NCBI GenBank assembly: GCA_937930305.1
Contig: CALGLE010000019.1
Span: forward strand, 55,931 to 119,930
Reading direction: 5' to 3'
Length of the DNA stretch: 64,000 nucleotides
Source of the DNA: an uncultured Granulosicoccaceae bacterium
GTDB taxonomy: Bacteria > Pseudomonadota > Gammaproteobacteria > Granulosicoccales > Granulosicoccaceae
Notes under the pieces: model-generated
What the model was told of the DNA's origin: nothing
What the model saw: only the letters and a program-made list of their open reading frames with translations
Database searches by the model: none
Shown here: positions 52,530 to 60,388 of the stretch, piece by piece
Position numbering within the stretch: position 1 is the stretch's first letter
Layout: each line of letters starts with the position of its first letter
Translations under genes and position numbers: made by a program

Positions 52530-53462
52530 ATGAGCAAAAGTCAAAACACACTAGACGCCCCGATAGACGCCCCGATAGACGCCGAAGATTTGGAAATCGA
52601 TCCACGTATTTATGATCTTTACGATAAGTACTGTCATGGGTTTATGAGTCGGCGAGATTTTTTAAAGCGAGCCAGCGCCATAACCGTTGCCGGTGTGTCC
52701 GGCTTAACCATGGCGCAGGCGCTGTTTCCACGCTACGCAGAAGCCCAAACTATTTCGTTTACTGACGAACGAATTAAAGCCAATTACGTGACCTACTCTT
52801 CTCCCGGTGGCAATTCGGGTGAAATGAGTGGTTATTTGGTGCAACCCACCCAAGCCGGGCCTCATCCTGCGGTGGTTGTCATTCATGAAAACCGGGGCCT
52901 TAACCCGTACATTGAAGATGTTGCACGGCGGCTAGCCTCAGTCGGTTTTCTTGCCCTGGCCCCCGATGGCCTGCATCCAGCGGGTGGTTACCCAGGCAAC
53001 GACGATGATGGGCGTACGATGCAAAAAAGTTTGGATAGAACAAAGTTGATGATCGATATGCTCAACAGCGCTATATTTGTAAAGCAGCATGAGCTCTCCA
53101 CCGGCAAACTGGGCGCGGTAGGGTTTTGTTTTGGTGGCGGGGTGGTAAATTTTCTGGCCACAAAGATGGGCAGCGATATTCAAGCCGGTGTCCCGTTTTA
53201 TGGCAGCGCGCCACCCGCTGACGCCATCGCAAATATTAAGGCCTCGCTTATAATCCAAACGGCGGAAAACGATGACCGTATTAACGCTCAGTGGCCCGAT
53301 TTTGAATCCGCATTAATGGCTAACAATATCGATTACGAAAGGCATGTATATGAAGGTACCGGTCATGGCTTCCACAACAACTCAACCAAACGCTATAACG
53401 AAGCCGCAGCTGATCTAGCTTGGGAACGAACCACCACATTTTTTAATGAAAAACTGAGTTAA
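52530..53462 (+). CDS. Tat-signal dienelactone hydrolase family protein
   Basis: A 310-residue alpha/beta hydrolase from the ATG at 52530 (GGAGAG upstream). A twin-arginine signal starts at SRRDFLKRASAITV and ends near RYAEA. The dienelactone hydrolase triad is seen as Cys in GFCFGGG, Asp in ENDDRIN and His in GTGHGFHN. The N-terminus has a short in-frame repeat, DAPI-DAPI, from a 12-base duplication around 52556-52579. It may be secreted or periplasmic. It is followed after 8 bases by the ureohydrolase. Confidence 0.85.
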   Translation: MSKSQNTLDAPIDAPIDAEDLEIDPRIYDLYDKYCHGFMSRRDFLKRASAITVAGVSGLTMAQALFPRYAEAQTISFTDERIKANYVTYSSPGGNSGEMSGYLVQPTQAGPHPAVVVIHENRGLNPYIEDVARRLASVGFLALAPDGLHPAGGYPGNDDDGRTMQKSLDRTKLMIDMLNSAIFVKQHELSTGKLGAVGFCFGGGVVNFLATKMGSDIQAGVPFYGSAPPADAIANIKASLIIQTAENDDRINAQWPDFESALMANNIDYERHVYEGTGHGFHNNSTKRYNEAAADLAWERTTTFFNEKLS

Positions 53463-53470
53463 TCGTAAAC

Positions 53471-54430
53471 ATGTCGAACAACGACGCATCAGAATTTGAT
53501 AACCCCATGGCACGCCCACGTTACGTGGGTGTGCCAACTTTTTTCCGAGCACCATGGAAAGAAGACTTAAAAGATGTGGACGTGGGCTTAATCGGTGTGC
53601 CTTTCGACGGTGGAGTGACCAATCGACCCGGCTCAAGACACGGCCCCAGAGAGGTACGCAACCATTCTTCCTTAGTACGCATGAAGAATCAAGCCACGGG
53701 TGTGGCACCCTTTGAACTTTGCCAGGTGGCTGATATTGGCGACGCTTGGGTGCCCTCCCCGTTTGAACTGACTCAAAGTCACAACGCCATCCAACAAGCC
53801 TTTGATCGAGTTGTCGCCGCCAACATTGTGCCCATTGCAGTGGGTGGTGATCACTCAGTCACCTTACCCATTTTTCGAGCCCTAGCTAAGAATGGACCAA
53901 TTGGAATGATTCATATCGATGCGCATTGCGATACCGGTGATGATTACATGGGTTCAAAATTCCACCACGGCGCACCTTTTAGTCGAGCGGTGGAAGAAGG
54001 CTTATTAGATCCCAAGCGCACGATACAAATTGGTATCCGCGGCACAGTGAATGATTTAGACCTGTGGAAATTTAGCCACGACAGTGGCATGCGTGTGATT
54101 TACATGGATGAGTTCTATCGACTGGGCATTGATAAAACCTTAGCTGAAGCCAGACGCGTTGTGGGCGATGGCCCGGTGTACATCAGCTTTGATATCGACA
54201 GCTTAGACCCCGCATTTGCTCCAGGAACCGGCACCCCCGAAGTGGGCGGCTTAACCTCGTTAGAGGCCCAATTATTAATCCGAGGTTGTGCTGGTATGAA
54301 CTTGATTGGCGCCGATATGGTGGAGGTAGCGCCATCGTTCTGTCCTTCTGGAAATACCGCCTTAGTCGGTGCGAATGTTTTGTTCGAATTGTTGTGTGTT
54401 GTCGCCCAAGCACGGTTTCCCAGTCGCTAA
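53471..54430 (+). CDS. Ureohydrolase of the agmatinase family (guanidino-acid hydrolase-like)
   Basis: A 319-residue Mn2+ enzyme that releases urea from a guanidino compound. The metal sites are GGDHSVTLP, MIHIDAHCDT and SFDIDSLDPAFAPGTGTPE. Length and the EVGGLTSLEA block suggest the agmatinase/guanidinobutyrase/guanidinopropionase group rather than arginase. The substrate could be agmatine or a guanidino acid. Its place next to Rieske oxygenases favours catabolism of a guanidino or quaternary amine compound over polyamine synthesis; this is inference. A weak hairpin follows. Confidence 0.85.
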   Translation: MSNNDASEFDNPMARPRYVGVPTFFRAPWKEDLKDVDVGLIGVPFDGGVTNRPGSRHGPREVRNHSSLVRMKNQATGVAPFELCQVADIGDAWVPSPFELTQSHNAIQQAFDRVVAANIVPIAVGGDHSVTLPIFRALAKNGPIGMIHIDAHCDTGDDYMGSKFHHGAPFSRAVEEGLLDPKRTIQIGIRGTVNDLDLWKFSHDSGMRVIYMDEFYRLGIDKTLAEARRVVGDGPVYISFDIDSLDPAFAPGTGTPEVGGLTSLEAQLLIRGCAGMNLIGADMVEVAPSFCPSGNTALVGANVLFELLCVVAQARFPSR

Positions 54431-54434
54431 ACAC

Positions 54435-54457
54435 AGGGGCGTCTTAATTGCGCCCTT
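54435..54457 (+). terminator. Weak hairpin after the ureohydrolase gene
   Basis: AGGGGCG (54435-54441) pairs with CGCCCTT (54451-54457) around a 9-base loop. No T-tract follows, so it may only slow transcription into the Rieske genes. Confidence 0.4.
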
Positions 54458-54555
54458 ATGGTCAAGTAAAACGTCGTTTTGATCACGGTTTGCCTATTGG
54501 AATCTGGCATTTCACATTGATATGATTCGGCAACCACAGCGTGATCGATTTAGCG

Positions 54556-55671
54556 ATGAACCCCATCGAAGAATTATTAGCTAGTGCGGCAACACCTTTT
54601 GAAAAGGCGCATGCCATGCCGCGCAGCGTTTATACCTCGGAAGAGTTCCTGCAAGCCGAGCTCGAGTGTGTGTTTTCCAAAGACTGGTTTTGTGCAGGTC
54701 GCGCATCGGCCATCCGTGAGCCCGGCGAATACGTAACGTTAGAGCTTGCAGGCCAACCCATTATGGTCATACGCGACAAGAATGGAACACTGCGCGCTCA
54801 ATCCAACGTGTGTTTGCATCGCATGTCCACGTTACTGGAAGGTCGCGGTAAAACCTCATCCATCGTCTGCCCGTATCACGCGTGGACCTATGAACTGAAC
54901 GGCACCTTACGGGGTGCTCCAGCCATGGATCAAAATCAATCGTTTTGCAAAAACGAATTGCGCTTACCAACCGTGCGCTGCGAAGAATGGTTGGGCTGGA
55001 TCATGGTGACACTAAACCCAGATGCCTCGCCCGTGCAAGAGCAGTTATCCGAAGTTGAGCACATGGTGGCAGACTACAACATGGGGGATTACGAGGAAAC
55101 GTTTTTCGAAACTCATCGTTGGGATACCAACTGGAAAGTGTTGGCTGAGAATTTTATGGAAAGCTATCACCTCCCGGTTTGCCATCGCGGCACCATCGGT
55201 GGATTGTCCAAACTCGATGAAATGATTTGCCCACCCGGCTCTGATGCATTTAATTATCACACCATATTGAAAGATGAGAATTTCAAAATCGGGGTGGCTC
55301 ATCCCAATAACACACACATGCAAGGGGAACGTCGTCGCACAACTTATCTACTAGCGATATACCCCAGCTTAATGATCACCCTCACCCCCGGTTATTTTTG
55401 GTACCTATCTTTGCATCCGGCAGGGGTTGGGCAGGTCGACATTATGTTTGGCGGCGGCATGTCAAACGATTTTATGAACGATGACTCTGCTGCGCATCAT
55501 TTCAATGAATTAAAGGCGTTATTGGATGATGTCAATGTGGAAGATCGCGGCTGCACCGAAAAAGTTTATAAAGGCTTGTGTTCTGGCTTTGCCAAACCAG
55601 GCCCGTTGTCCCACTTAGAACGACCTAACTACGACTTCGCCCAATACTTGGCGTCACGAGTAGCACCCTGA
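54556..55671 (+). CDS. Rieske oxygenase alpha subunit, first of a tandem pair
   Basis: A 371-residue ring-hydroxylating-type oxygenase. The Rieske [2Fe-2S] ligands are in CLHRM and CPYHAWTY (about residues 86, 88, 105 and 108 from this ATG). The mononuclear iron site is ENFMESYHLPVCH, with Glu in place of the usual bridging Asp, as in carnitine oxygenase CntA and glycine betaine oxygenase. A GTG at 54541 is a possible earlier start. It is 12 bases before a second homologous oxygenase gene. Substrate unknown, probably a quaternary amine. Confidence 0.85.
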   Translation: MNPIEELLASAATPFEKAHAMPRSVYTSEEFLQAELECVFSKDWFCAGRASAIREPGEYVTLELAGQPIMVIRDKNGTLRAQSNVCLHRMSTLLEGRGKTSSIVCPYHAWTYELNGTLRGAPAMDQNQSFCKNELRLPTVRCEEWLGWIMVTLNPDASPVQEQLSEVEHMVADYNMGDYEETFFETHRWDTNWKVLAENFMESYHLPVCHRGTIGGLSKLDEMICPPGSDAFNYHTILKDENFKIGVAHPNNTHMQGERRRTTYLLAIYPSLMITLTPGYFWYLSLHPAGVGQVDIMFGGGMSNDFMNDDSAAHHFNELKALLDDVNVEDRGCTEKVYKGLCSGFAKPGPLSHLERPNYDFAQYLASRVAP

Positions 55672-55683
55672 CGAGACTTCGCT

Positions 55684-56808
55684 ATGGCTCTTCCACACGA
55701 CACACTAACCGCGCTACGAGAAGTTAAAGCAAACCCAAATTCCACCCCCATGAGCATGCCACCATCGTTTTACAACCACGATGACATGCTGCCCGATGAA
55801 TTAACTTCCGTATTTCTTAATGGTTGGATCTGTGTCGGCCGCTCTGAAGAAGTACCCACTATTGGGGACTACTACACACTAGAGGTTTTAGACGAGCCCA
55901 TCATCGTCACCCGTAACAAGGAAGATGAGGTGGTCGTACTTTCTAATGTGTGCCGCCATCGTGGCAGTTTATTGCTTTCTGGGAAAGGTAACAGCAAACG
56001 CATCACTTGTCCCTATCATCGCTGGTCCTATGATCACAATGGGAAATTACTGTCCGCCCCGATTGTGGATAAAACTGTCGGCTTTGATAAGAAACGCTGC
56101 TCGTTACCTAAGTTCAACACACACCTTTGGTTTGGTTGGGTGTTTGTTAATTTAAGTGGTACAGCAGGTCAATTTGAAGACTCGGTGGTGGGGGCGGATG
56201 CGTACGTAAAAAACTATCATCCTGAGCAATACCTTTCCATTAATCCCACCACAGAATATTGGCCACTAAATTGGAAATGCCTGGCAGAGAACTTCATGGA
56301 GGGCTATCACCTTACGCCTGTGCATATGAAAACCTTGCACCCCATGACACCCACTCGCCTGTGCGAAAAAATTCCAGCGGGAATGGGACACACCGGATAC
56401 AAAGCGCACTACAACGATAAATACGAAGGTCGCAAAGAAAGTCACCCAGATATGACCGAAGAAGAATTGCGTCAGTCAATGATGCTATGGGTATACCCAG
56501 GCTTTGTGTTGGCTTTATCACCCAATTCTGCGGTCTACATGAGCATCACACCCACGGGCCCGACCGCTCTACAAACACGATGGGACGTCATCGCACGCCC
56601 TGAAACTTTTGAGTCAGGTGAGGCGCAAGCACGATACGATTTCGCCGCCTCGTTTAACCAAGAAGATCGTGAACGACTTTTGGATGTACAAAAGGGTTTA
56701 ACCTCTCGCTTCGCAGACCGAGGCTTTTTGGCCCCGCCTGACCTAGAAGGTACCGTGTGGGATTTTTATCAGTTTATGAGTGATAAATTAATCGGCGATA
56801 GCGCTTAA
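55684..56808 (+). CDS. Rieske oxygenase alpha subunit, second of a tandem pair
   Basis: A 374-residue oxygenase homologous to the gene before it. The Rieske cluster is bound by Cys90, His92 (CRHRG) and Cys109, His112 (CPYHRWSY). The mononuclear site is ENFMEGYHLTPVH with Glu206, His209 and His214. It keeps the Glu-bridge typical of CntA/GbcA-like enzymes. The two proteins differ widely in the rest of the sequence, so they may oxidise different substrates or form a mixed complex. No beta subunit or ferredoxin gene is adjacent. Confidence 0.87.
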   Translation: MALPHDTLTALREVKANPNSTPMSMPPSFYNHDDMLPDELTSVFLNGWICVGRSEEVPTIGDYYTLEVLDEPIIVTRNKEDEVVVLSNVCRHRGSLLLSGKGNSKRITCPYHRWSYDHNGKLLSAPIVDKTVGFDKKRCSLPKFNTHLWFGWVFVNLSGTAGQFEDSVVGADAYVKNYHPEQYLSINPTTEYWPLNWKCLAENFMEGYHLTPVHMKTLHPMTPTRLCEKIPAGMGHTGYKAHYNDKYEGRKESHPDMTEEELRQSMMLWVYPGFVLALSPNSAVYMSITPTGPTALQTRWDVIARPETFESGEAQARYDFAASFNQEDRERLLDVQKGLTSRFADRGFLAPPDLEGTVWDFYQFMSDKLIGDSA

Positions 56809-56904
56809 GGTTTAATGACCAACCGCCCGGCCCAAGGAATTTAGTGCTCGGCGGAAGGCGATGAATTCTCTAGTAACGGTGTCCAACTATATAGTTAGAT
56901 TTCC

Positions 56905-57666
56905 TTAAAGCGCTTCAAGCATTTCAACTTGAAGCCCATGAACTCGCGCTTGCACCTCGTACACCTCGGCCAACCGTTCGGCTGTGAGCGTTTCACTCGG
57001 GCTTCCTTGGCACACGATTTCCCCGTTTTTCATCCACAGCAGTTGAGACGCGTGCTGGGCAGCCAGCGCGACATCGTGCAGAACCACCAAAGCACCACCG
57101 CCATTGGCAACATAGTTTTTAAATAACGCCATGATCATCAGCTGATGTCTTGGATCGAGTGCGGCCGTTGGCTCGTCGGCAACGATTAATGGCGCGTTAC
57201 TGGCAAACGCTCTTGCACAATGCACACGAGCCAGCTCTCCGCCCGACAGGGTGTCAGTGGCACGCTCTGCCAACGATAAAACACCACAATCTGCCATGGC
57301 TTTATCCACCGCCTGCGCGTCCGGATCGCTTAAAGCACCTGGCGCGGCCCCATAGCCATAACGCCCAAGAGACACCACATCTTTGACCCGGCTTGGCCAG
57401 GCCAATGGTCGCACCTGCGGCAAATAAGCCAATTGTTTCGCACGAGTTGCCGCATCCATTCGGTGAATCGGTTTGCCATTCAACATCGCGCTACCTGCAT
57501 CCATGGCTTGCAAGCCCACCGATGCTCGAACTAAAGAACTCTTGCCCGCGCCATTCGCCCCTAGTAAAGCGACTAACTCACCAGGCTGGATGGAAAAGCT
57601 GGCCCTCTCCACGACGCGCTGTTGGGCATGCTGGATGGTAGCGTTGTCAACAATTAACTCAGCCAT
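56905..57666 (-). CDS. FecE/BtuD-type ABC transporter ATP-binding protein
   Basis: A 253-residue ATPase of a siderophore/haem/B12-type importer. Walker A is GANGAGKSS, the signature is LSGGELARVHCARA and Walker B is LIVADEPTAALDP, with the H-loop in VLHDVALA. It starts at the ATG at 57666, overlapping the permease stop by eight bases; the upstream ATG at 57690 is less likely. It supplies energy to the FecCD permease upstream. Confidence 0.88.
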   Translation of the reverse strand: MAELIVDNATIQHAQQRVVERASFSIQPGELVALLGANGAGKSSLVRASVGLQAMDAGSAMLNGKPIHRMDAATRAKQLAYLPQVRPLAWPSRVKDVVSLGRYGYGAAPGALSDPDAQAVDKAMADCGVLSLAERATDTLSGGELARVHCARAFASNAPLIVADEPTAALDPRHQLMIMALFKNYVANGGGALVVLHDVALAAQHASQLLWMKNGEIVCQGSPSETLTAERLAEVYEVQARVHGLQVEMLEAL

Positions 57667-58672
57667 TTGAACGACCTCGGCGCATGGCAATCCAAACGAA
57701 TGCCGGTGCGCCGATTAACGCAGCTATCACACCCAGTTTCAATTCATTGTTGGTGGGTGTTAAGCGAACTCCAATATCGGCCACCACCAATAACAACCCA
57801 GCCAATAAAGCGGACGGTACCAACGAGCGTGCCGGATCATGCGCGACAAACGGACGTACGAGGTGGGGCGCAATGATGCCGACAAAACCAATCGCACCCG
57901 CTAGCGCGACAGAAGCACCCGTGGCAATACCTGCCCCAACGACCGTGAGGATACGTTGCCGTTTTAAATTCAATCCAATACCAGCGGCGGCCTCTTCCCC
58001 CAAGGTCAACGCACTTAAACCACGACGCGAGCCATACAAAATTAAAACACCCAGCACCATAAACGGCAGACTCAGCAATAAGTCATCAAAACTTCGATTG
58101 GCCACGGAGCCCAACATCCAATTGATCATGTCGGCTAGTGAGAATGGATTCGGTGCTAGATTGATCAATAGACTCATTAATGCCGCGGCAAAGCTGGATA
58201 TGCCAACGCCTATAAGAATTAAGGTCACGACTGAGTCGGTGCGAACGGCTGCGAATGCCAACAAGGCGGTGGCCAATAAAGCACCCCCGATCGCAGCGAT
58301 AGGCAGCACCCAAGGGCTTAATGTCGCTAGGCCGTAGTAAAGCGACACGGTGGCCGTCAGGGATGCCGTTGCCGACACGCCCAATACGCCAGGTTCGGCT
58401 AGCGGGTTACGAAGTAGGCCTTGCAAGGCCGCGCCACTGATCCCAAGCGTTGCACCGACTGTGAATGCGGCCAGTGCACGAGGTAATCGAATGGACCAAA
58501 TCACCAACTCATCGCCAGCTTCTCCATGGCCCAGCAAGGCGGCGACGACGCGCTCGACCGGTAACGTGGTTGAGCCGATAAAGCAGGCCACAAACAGGGC
58601 GATGAAACACATCACGATTAGGCAGGGGGTGATCATCCGCTCGGCAACGGTGCGGCTTCTAAGCGGTGACAT
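57659..58672 (-). CDS. FecCD-family ABC transporter permease
   Basis: A 337-residue permease from the ATG at 58672 (58747 is an upstream alternative). About ten membrane segments are present, with the family motifs RLPRALAAFTVGATLGISGAALQGLLRNPLAEPGVLGV and GFVGIIAPHLVRPFVAHDP shortened here to their cores. It transports a metal chelate, haem or cobalamin. A periplasmic binding protein and a TonB receptor are not coded nearby, so the system is incomplete in this window. A 128-base leader has no riboswitch that I can see. Confidence 0.85.
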   Translation of the reverse strand: MSPLRSRTVAERMITPCLIVMCFIALFVACFIGSTTLPVERVVAALLGHGEAGDELVIWSIRLPRALAAFTVGATLGISGAALQGLLRNPLAEPGVLGVSATASLTATVSLYYGLATLSPWVLPIAAIGGALLATALLAFAAVRTDSVVTLILIGVGISSFAAALMSLLINLAPNPFSLADMINWMLGSVANRSFDDLLLSLPFMVLGVLILYGSRRGLSALTLGEEAAAGIGLNLKRQRILTVVGAGIATGASVALAGAIGFVGIIAPHLVRPFVAHDPARSLVPSALLAGLLLVVADIGVRLTPTNNELKLGVIAALIGAPAFVWIAMRRGRSNG

Positions 58673-58800
58673 TTGAGGAAAAGCAGAAATGGAACTGAGC
58701 CTGTATCGAACCGAATTGAGAACCTTAGTATATCCACTCACCCACACATTCGGTGGCCTGTTTGTTCGCCTCCACTTATCTAAAAGCGATGGCTAGCCGG

Positions 58801-59673
58801 TTACCGGATCACATCCTCAGGTAATTCGGACACACGATCATGATTAGGATAACTGAGATTAAACAAAACATATTCATCACGGGCTTTGTCCATATCGTTC
58901 GCTTGAACGAGGCGTAATATTTCTTCGATCCATAAATTGGCGGACTGTCGAAACTTCGCTGGCTCAGAGAGCTCGGATATTTCAACCTGCTCTGGTAAAA
59001 GAGTATTCGCCGCAGATTTAGAAGCTTTAGTCGCAAACGCGTCTTCATCAATACCCGCCGCTTGATCGATCAGGGCTTTTTCGGCAACACTGTGTTCAAC
59101 ACGAGGTGCCACGGCTGAGCGTACAGCGAATTCAGGGCTTACTGATGGTGCGCTCGGTTCGTCTGAGCTTTCCATTTCTGCCACCGTCTTAGTGGTTGCT
59201 TCATCCTTACTGTCGTTGACCCTATCAGTGAGCGCCTCATAAGCCACCTCATTGGGTACCTCATTAGTGATAACTTCGTTCGCGGTTGAGGGGGCTGTCG
59301 CCAAAGTGCCGCTGCTGGATGCAGCGCTGGAATCTGCAGCAAGATCAGGTGCTCGTGAATTTTCAGATGGAGCGGTTTGAATCGCCGCTAGTTCTTTTTC
59401 GGTGGGGTTCAAGGACGATTCAGGAGAAGAAATAATCATCGGCACCAAAATAACGCCTAATACAACGACGGCTGCGGCTGATAAGCCCTGAGCCCATGAG
59501 GGTGACCAATGGGTGGATTCCTTTTGACCTGGTATTTCTTGGTGCACAGCGTCGTGAGCGGCATTTAAGATGGCTTGATCGAGACTCGGCGGTATGCTGA
59601 CATGCACATCGTTAAATAAGGCATGCATATCTTCATCATTTAGCGCTGCTGTGGTTTTTTTCGATGTGCTCAT
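58801..59673 (-). CDS. Anti-sigma-factor-like single-pass membrane protein
   Basis: A 290-residue protein with a cytoplasmic N-terminus of about 60 residues, one membrane helix near residues 63-82 and a periplasmic part rich in Ala, Ser, Glu and Thr. The N-terminus lacks the HxxxCxxC zinc motif of classical anti-sigma factors. It starts inside the stop of the ECF sigma gene (four-base overlap), so it is co-translated and probably holds the sigma factor at the membrane. The function is inferred from context. Confidence 0.75.
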   Translation of the reverse strand: MSTSKKTTAALNDEDMHALFNDVHVSIPPSLDQAILNAAHDAVHQEIPGQKESTHWSPSWAQGLSAAAVVVLGVILVPMIISSPESSLNPTEKELAAIQTAPSENSRAPDLAADSSAASSSGTLATAPSTANEVITNEVPNEVAYEALTDRVNDSKDEATTKTVAEMESSDEPSAPSVSPEFAVRSAVAPRVEHSVAEKALIDQAAGIDEDAFATKASKSAANTLLPEQVEISELSEPAKFRQSANLWIEEILRLVQANDMDKARDEYVLFNLSYPNHDRVSELPEDVIR

Positions 59674-60254
59674 GATGGTGCTCGCAGCTGTTGCCGCAAC
59701 CTCGTATAGGCATAGCGTAACCGGCTTTTCACGGTTTCTACTGGGTCGCCCTGCTCCTGTGAAATTTCAGCTAATGAAAAACCCGCAATGTATTTAAGTA
59801 TGACGGCGTCTCGTTGTCGCCAAGGTAATGCATGAATGGCCGACTGTACCCGCTCGCGATCATTGTTTAACTCAGCCAGCTCCATCGGATTCAAAGGCAC
59901 CTCCAACGTCGTCACTTGCTCCTGCACAGTGTTTTCATCAAATTCGTCTAACCCCTTGTTCGATGTTTTGCGATAGAAATCAATTAATCGATTTCTGGCA
60001 ATCCGGTACAGCCAAGACTTAAACGTGCCTTTATCTTGAAACGAGGTTCGCGCATCAATAACAGATGTCCAAATATCCTGGAATATTTCTGCGGCATGGG
60101 CTGGGTTAGAGCACCCGTGCAATACAAATTGATAGAGCGGCTGACGATAACGTAAATAAAGCGCATCAAACGACGGCGCGTCTCCTGCGGCATACGCCAG
60201 CATCAACACGTTGTCGTCATCAGGCTCAGAGATGGAATCAGGCTTCACGGTCAC
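59670..60254 (-). CDS. ECF-family RNA polymerase sigma factor
   Basis: A 194-residue ECF sigma factor. Region 2 runs through FDALYLRYRQPLYQFVLH and KGTFKSWLYRIARNRLIDFY at about residues 30-90. Region 4 has ALPWRQRDAVILKYIAGFSLAEIS and VKSRLRYAYTRLR at the end, with the helix-turn-helix. It is followed with overlap by the membrane anti-sigma-like gene. The vWA lipoprotein gene upstream is separated by a hairpin and could be a target of this sigma factor. Confidence 0.9.
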   Translation of the reverse strand: MTVKPDSISEPDDDNVLMLAYAAGDAPSFDALYLRYRQPLYQFVLHGCSNPAHAAEIFQDIWTSVIDARTSFQDKGTFKSWLYRIARNRLIDFYRKTSNKGLDEFDENTVQEQVTTLEVPLNPMELAELNNDRERVQSAIHALPWRQRDAVILKYIAGFSLAEISQEQGDPVETVKSRLRYAYTRLRQQLRAPS

Positions 60255-60335
60255 ACAAGTCAGGCAACAATTTCTGTAATTAAGATTCTATTACCTTAAT
60301 CGCACTACCAAGACATTACGGTCTTGATGGAAAAG

Positions 60336-60370
60336 GTACAGCAGCGCTTTTTTAATCTACGCCGCTGTAC
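60336..60370 (-). terminator. Hairpin behind the vWA lipoprotein gene
   Basis: GTACAGCAGCG (60336-60346) and CGCCGCTGTAC (60360-60370) form an 11-bp stem with one mismatch and a 13-base loop. On the minus strand it lies 18 bases after the vWA stop and is followed by CTTTTCC, a weak T-tract, before the sigma gene. Confidence 0.65.
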
Positions 60371-60388
60371 AAGTTATAGTTCAGTAAC

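Noticed and set aside
52556..52584. Short tandem repeat as a regulatory or phase-variable element
   Set aside because: It is a 12-base in-frame duplication that only repeats DAPI at the protein N-terminus, so it cannot switch the frame.
58673..58800. Cobalamin riboswitch upstream of the FecCD permease
   Set aside because: The leader is only 128 bases and shows no B12-box-like sequence.
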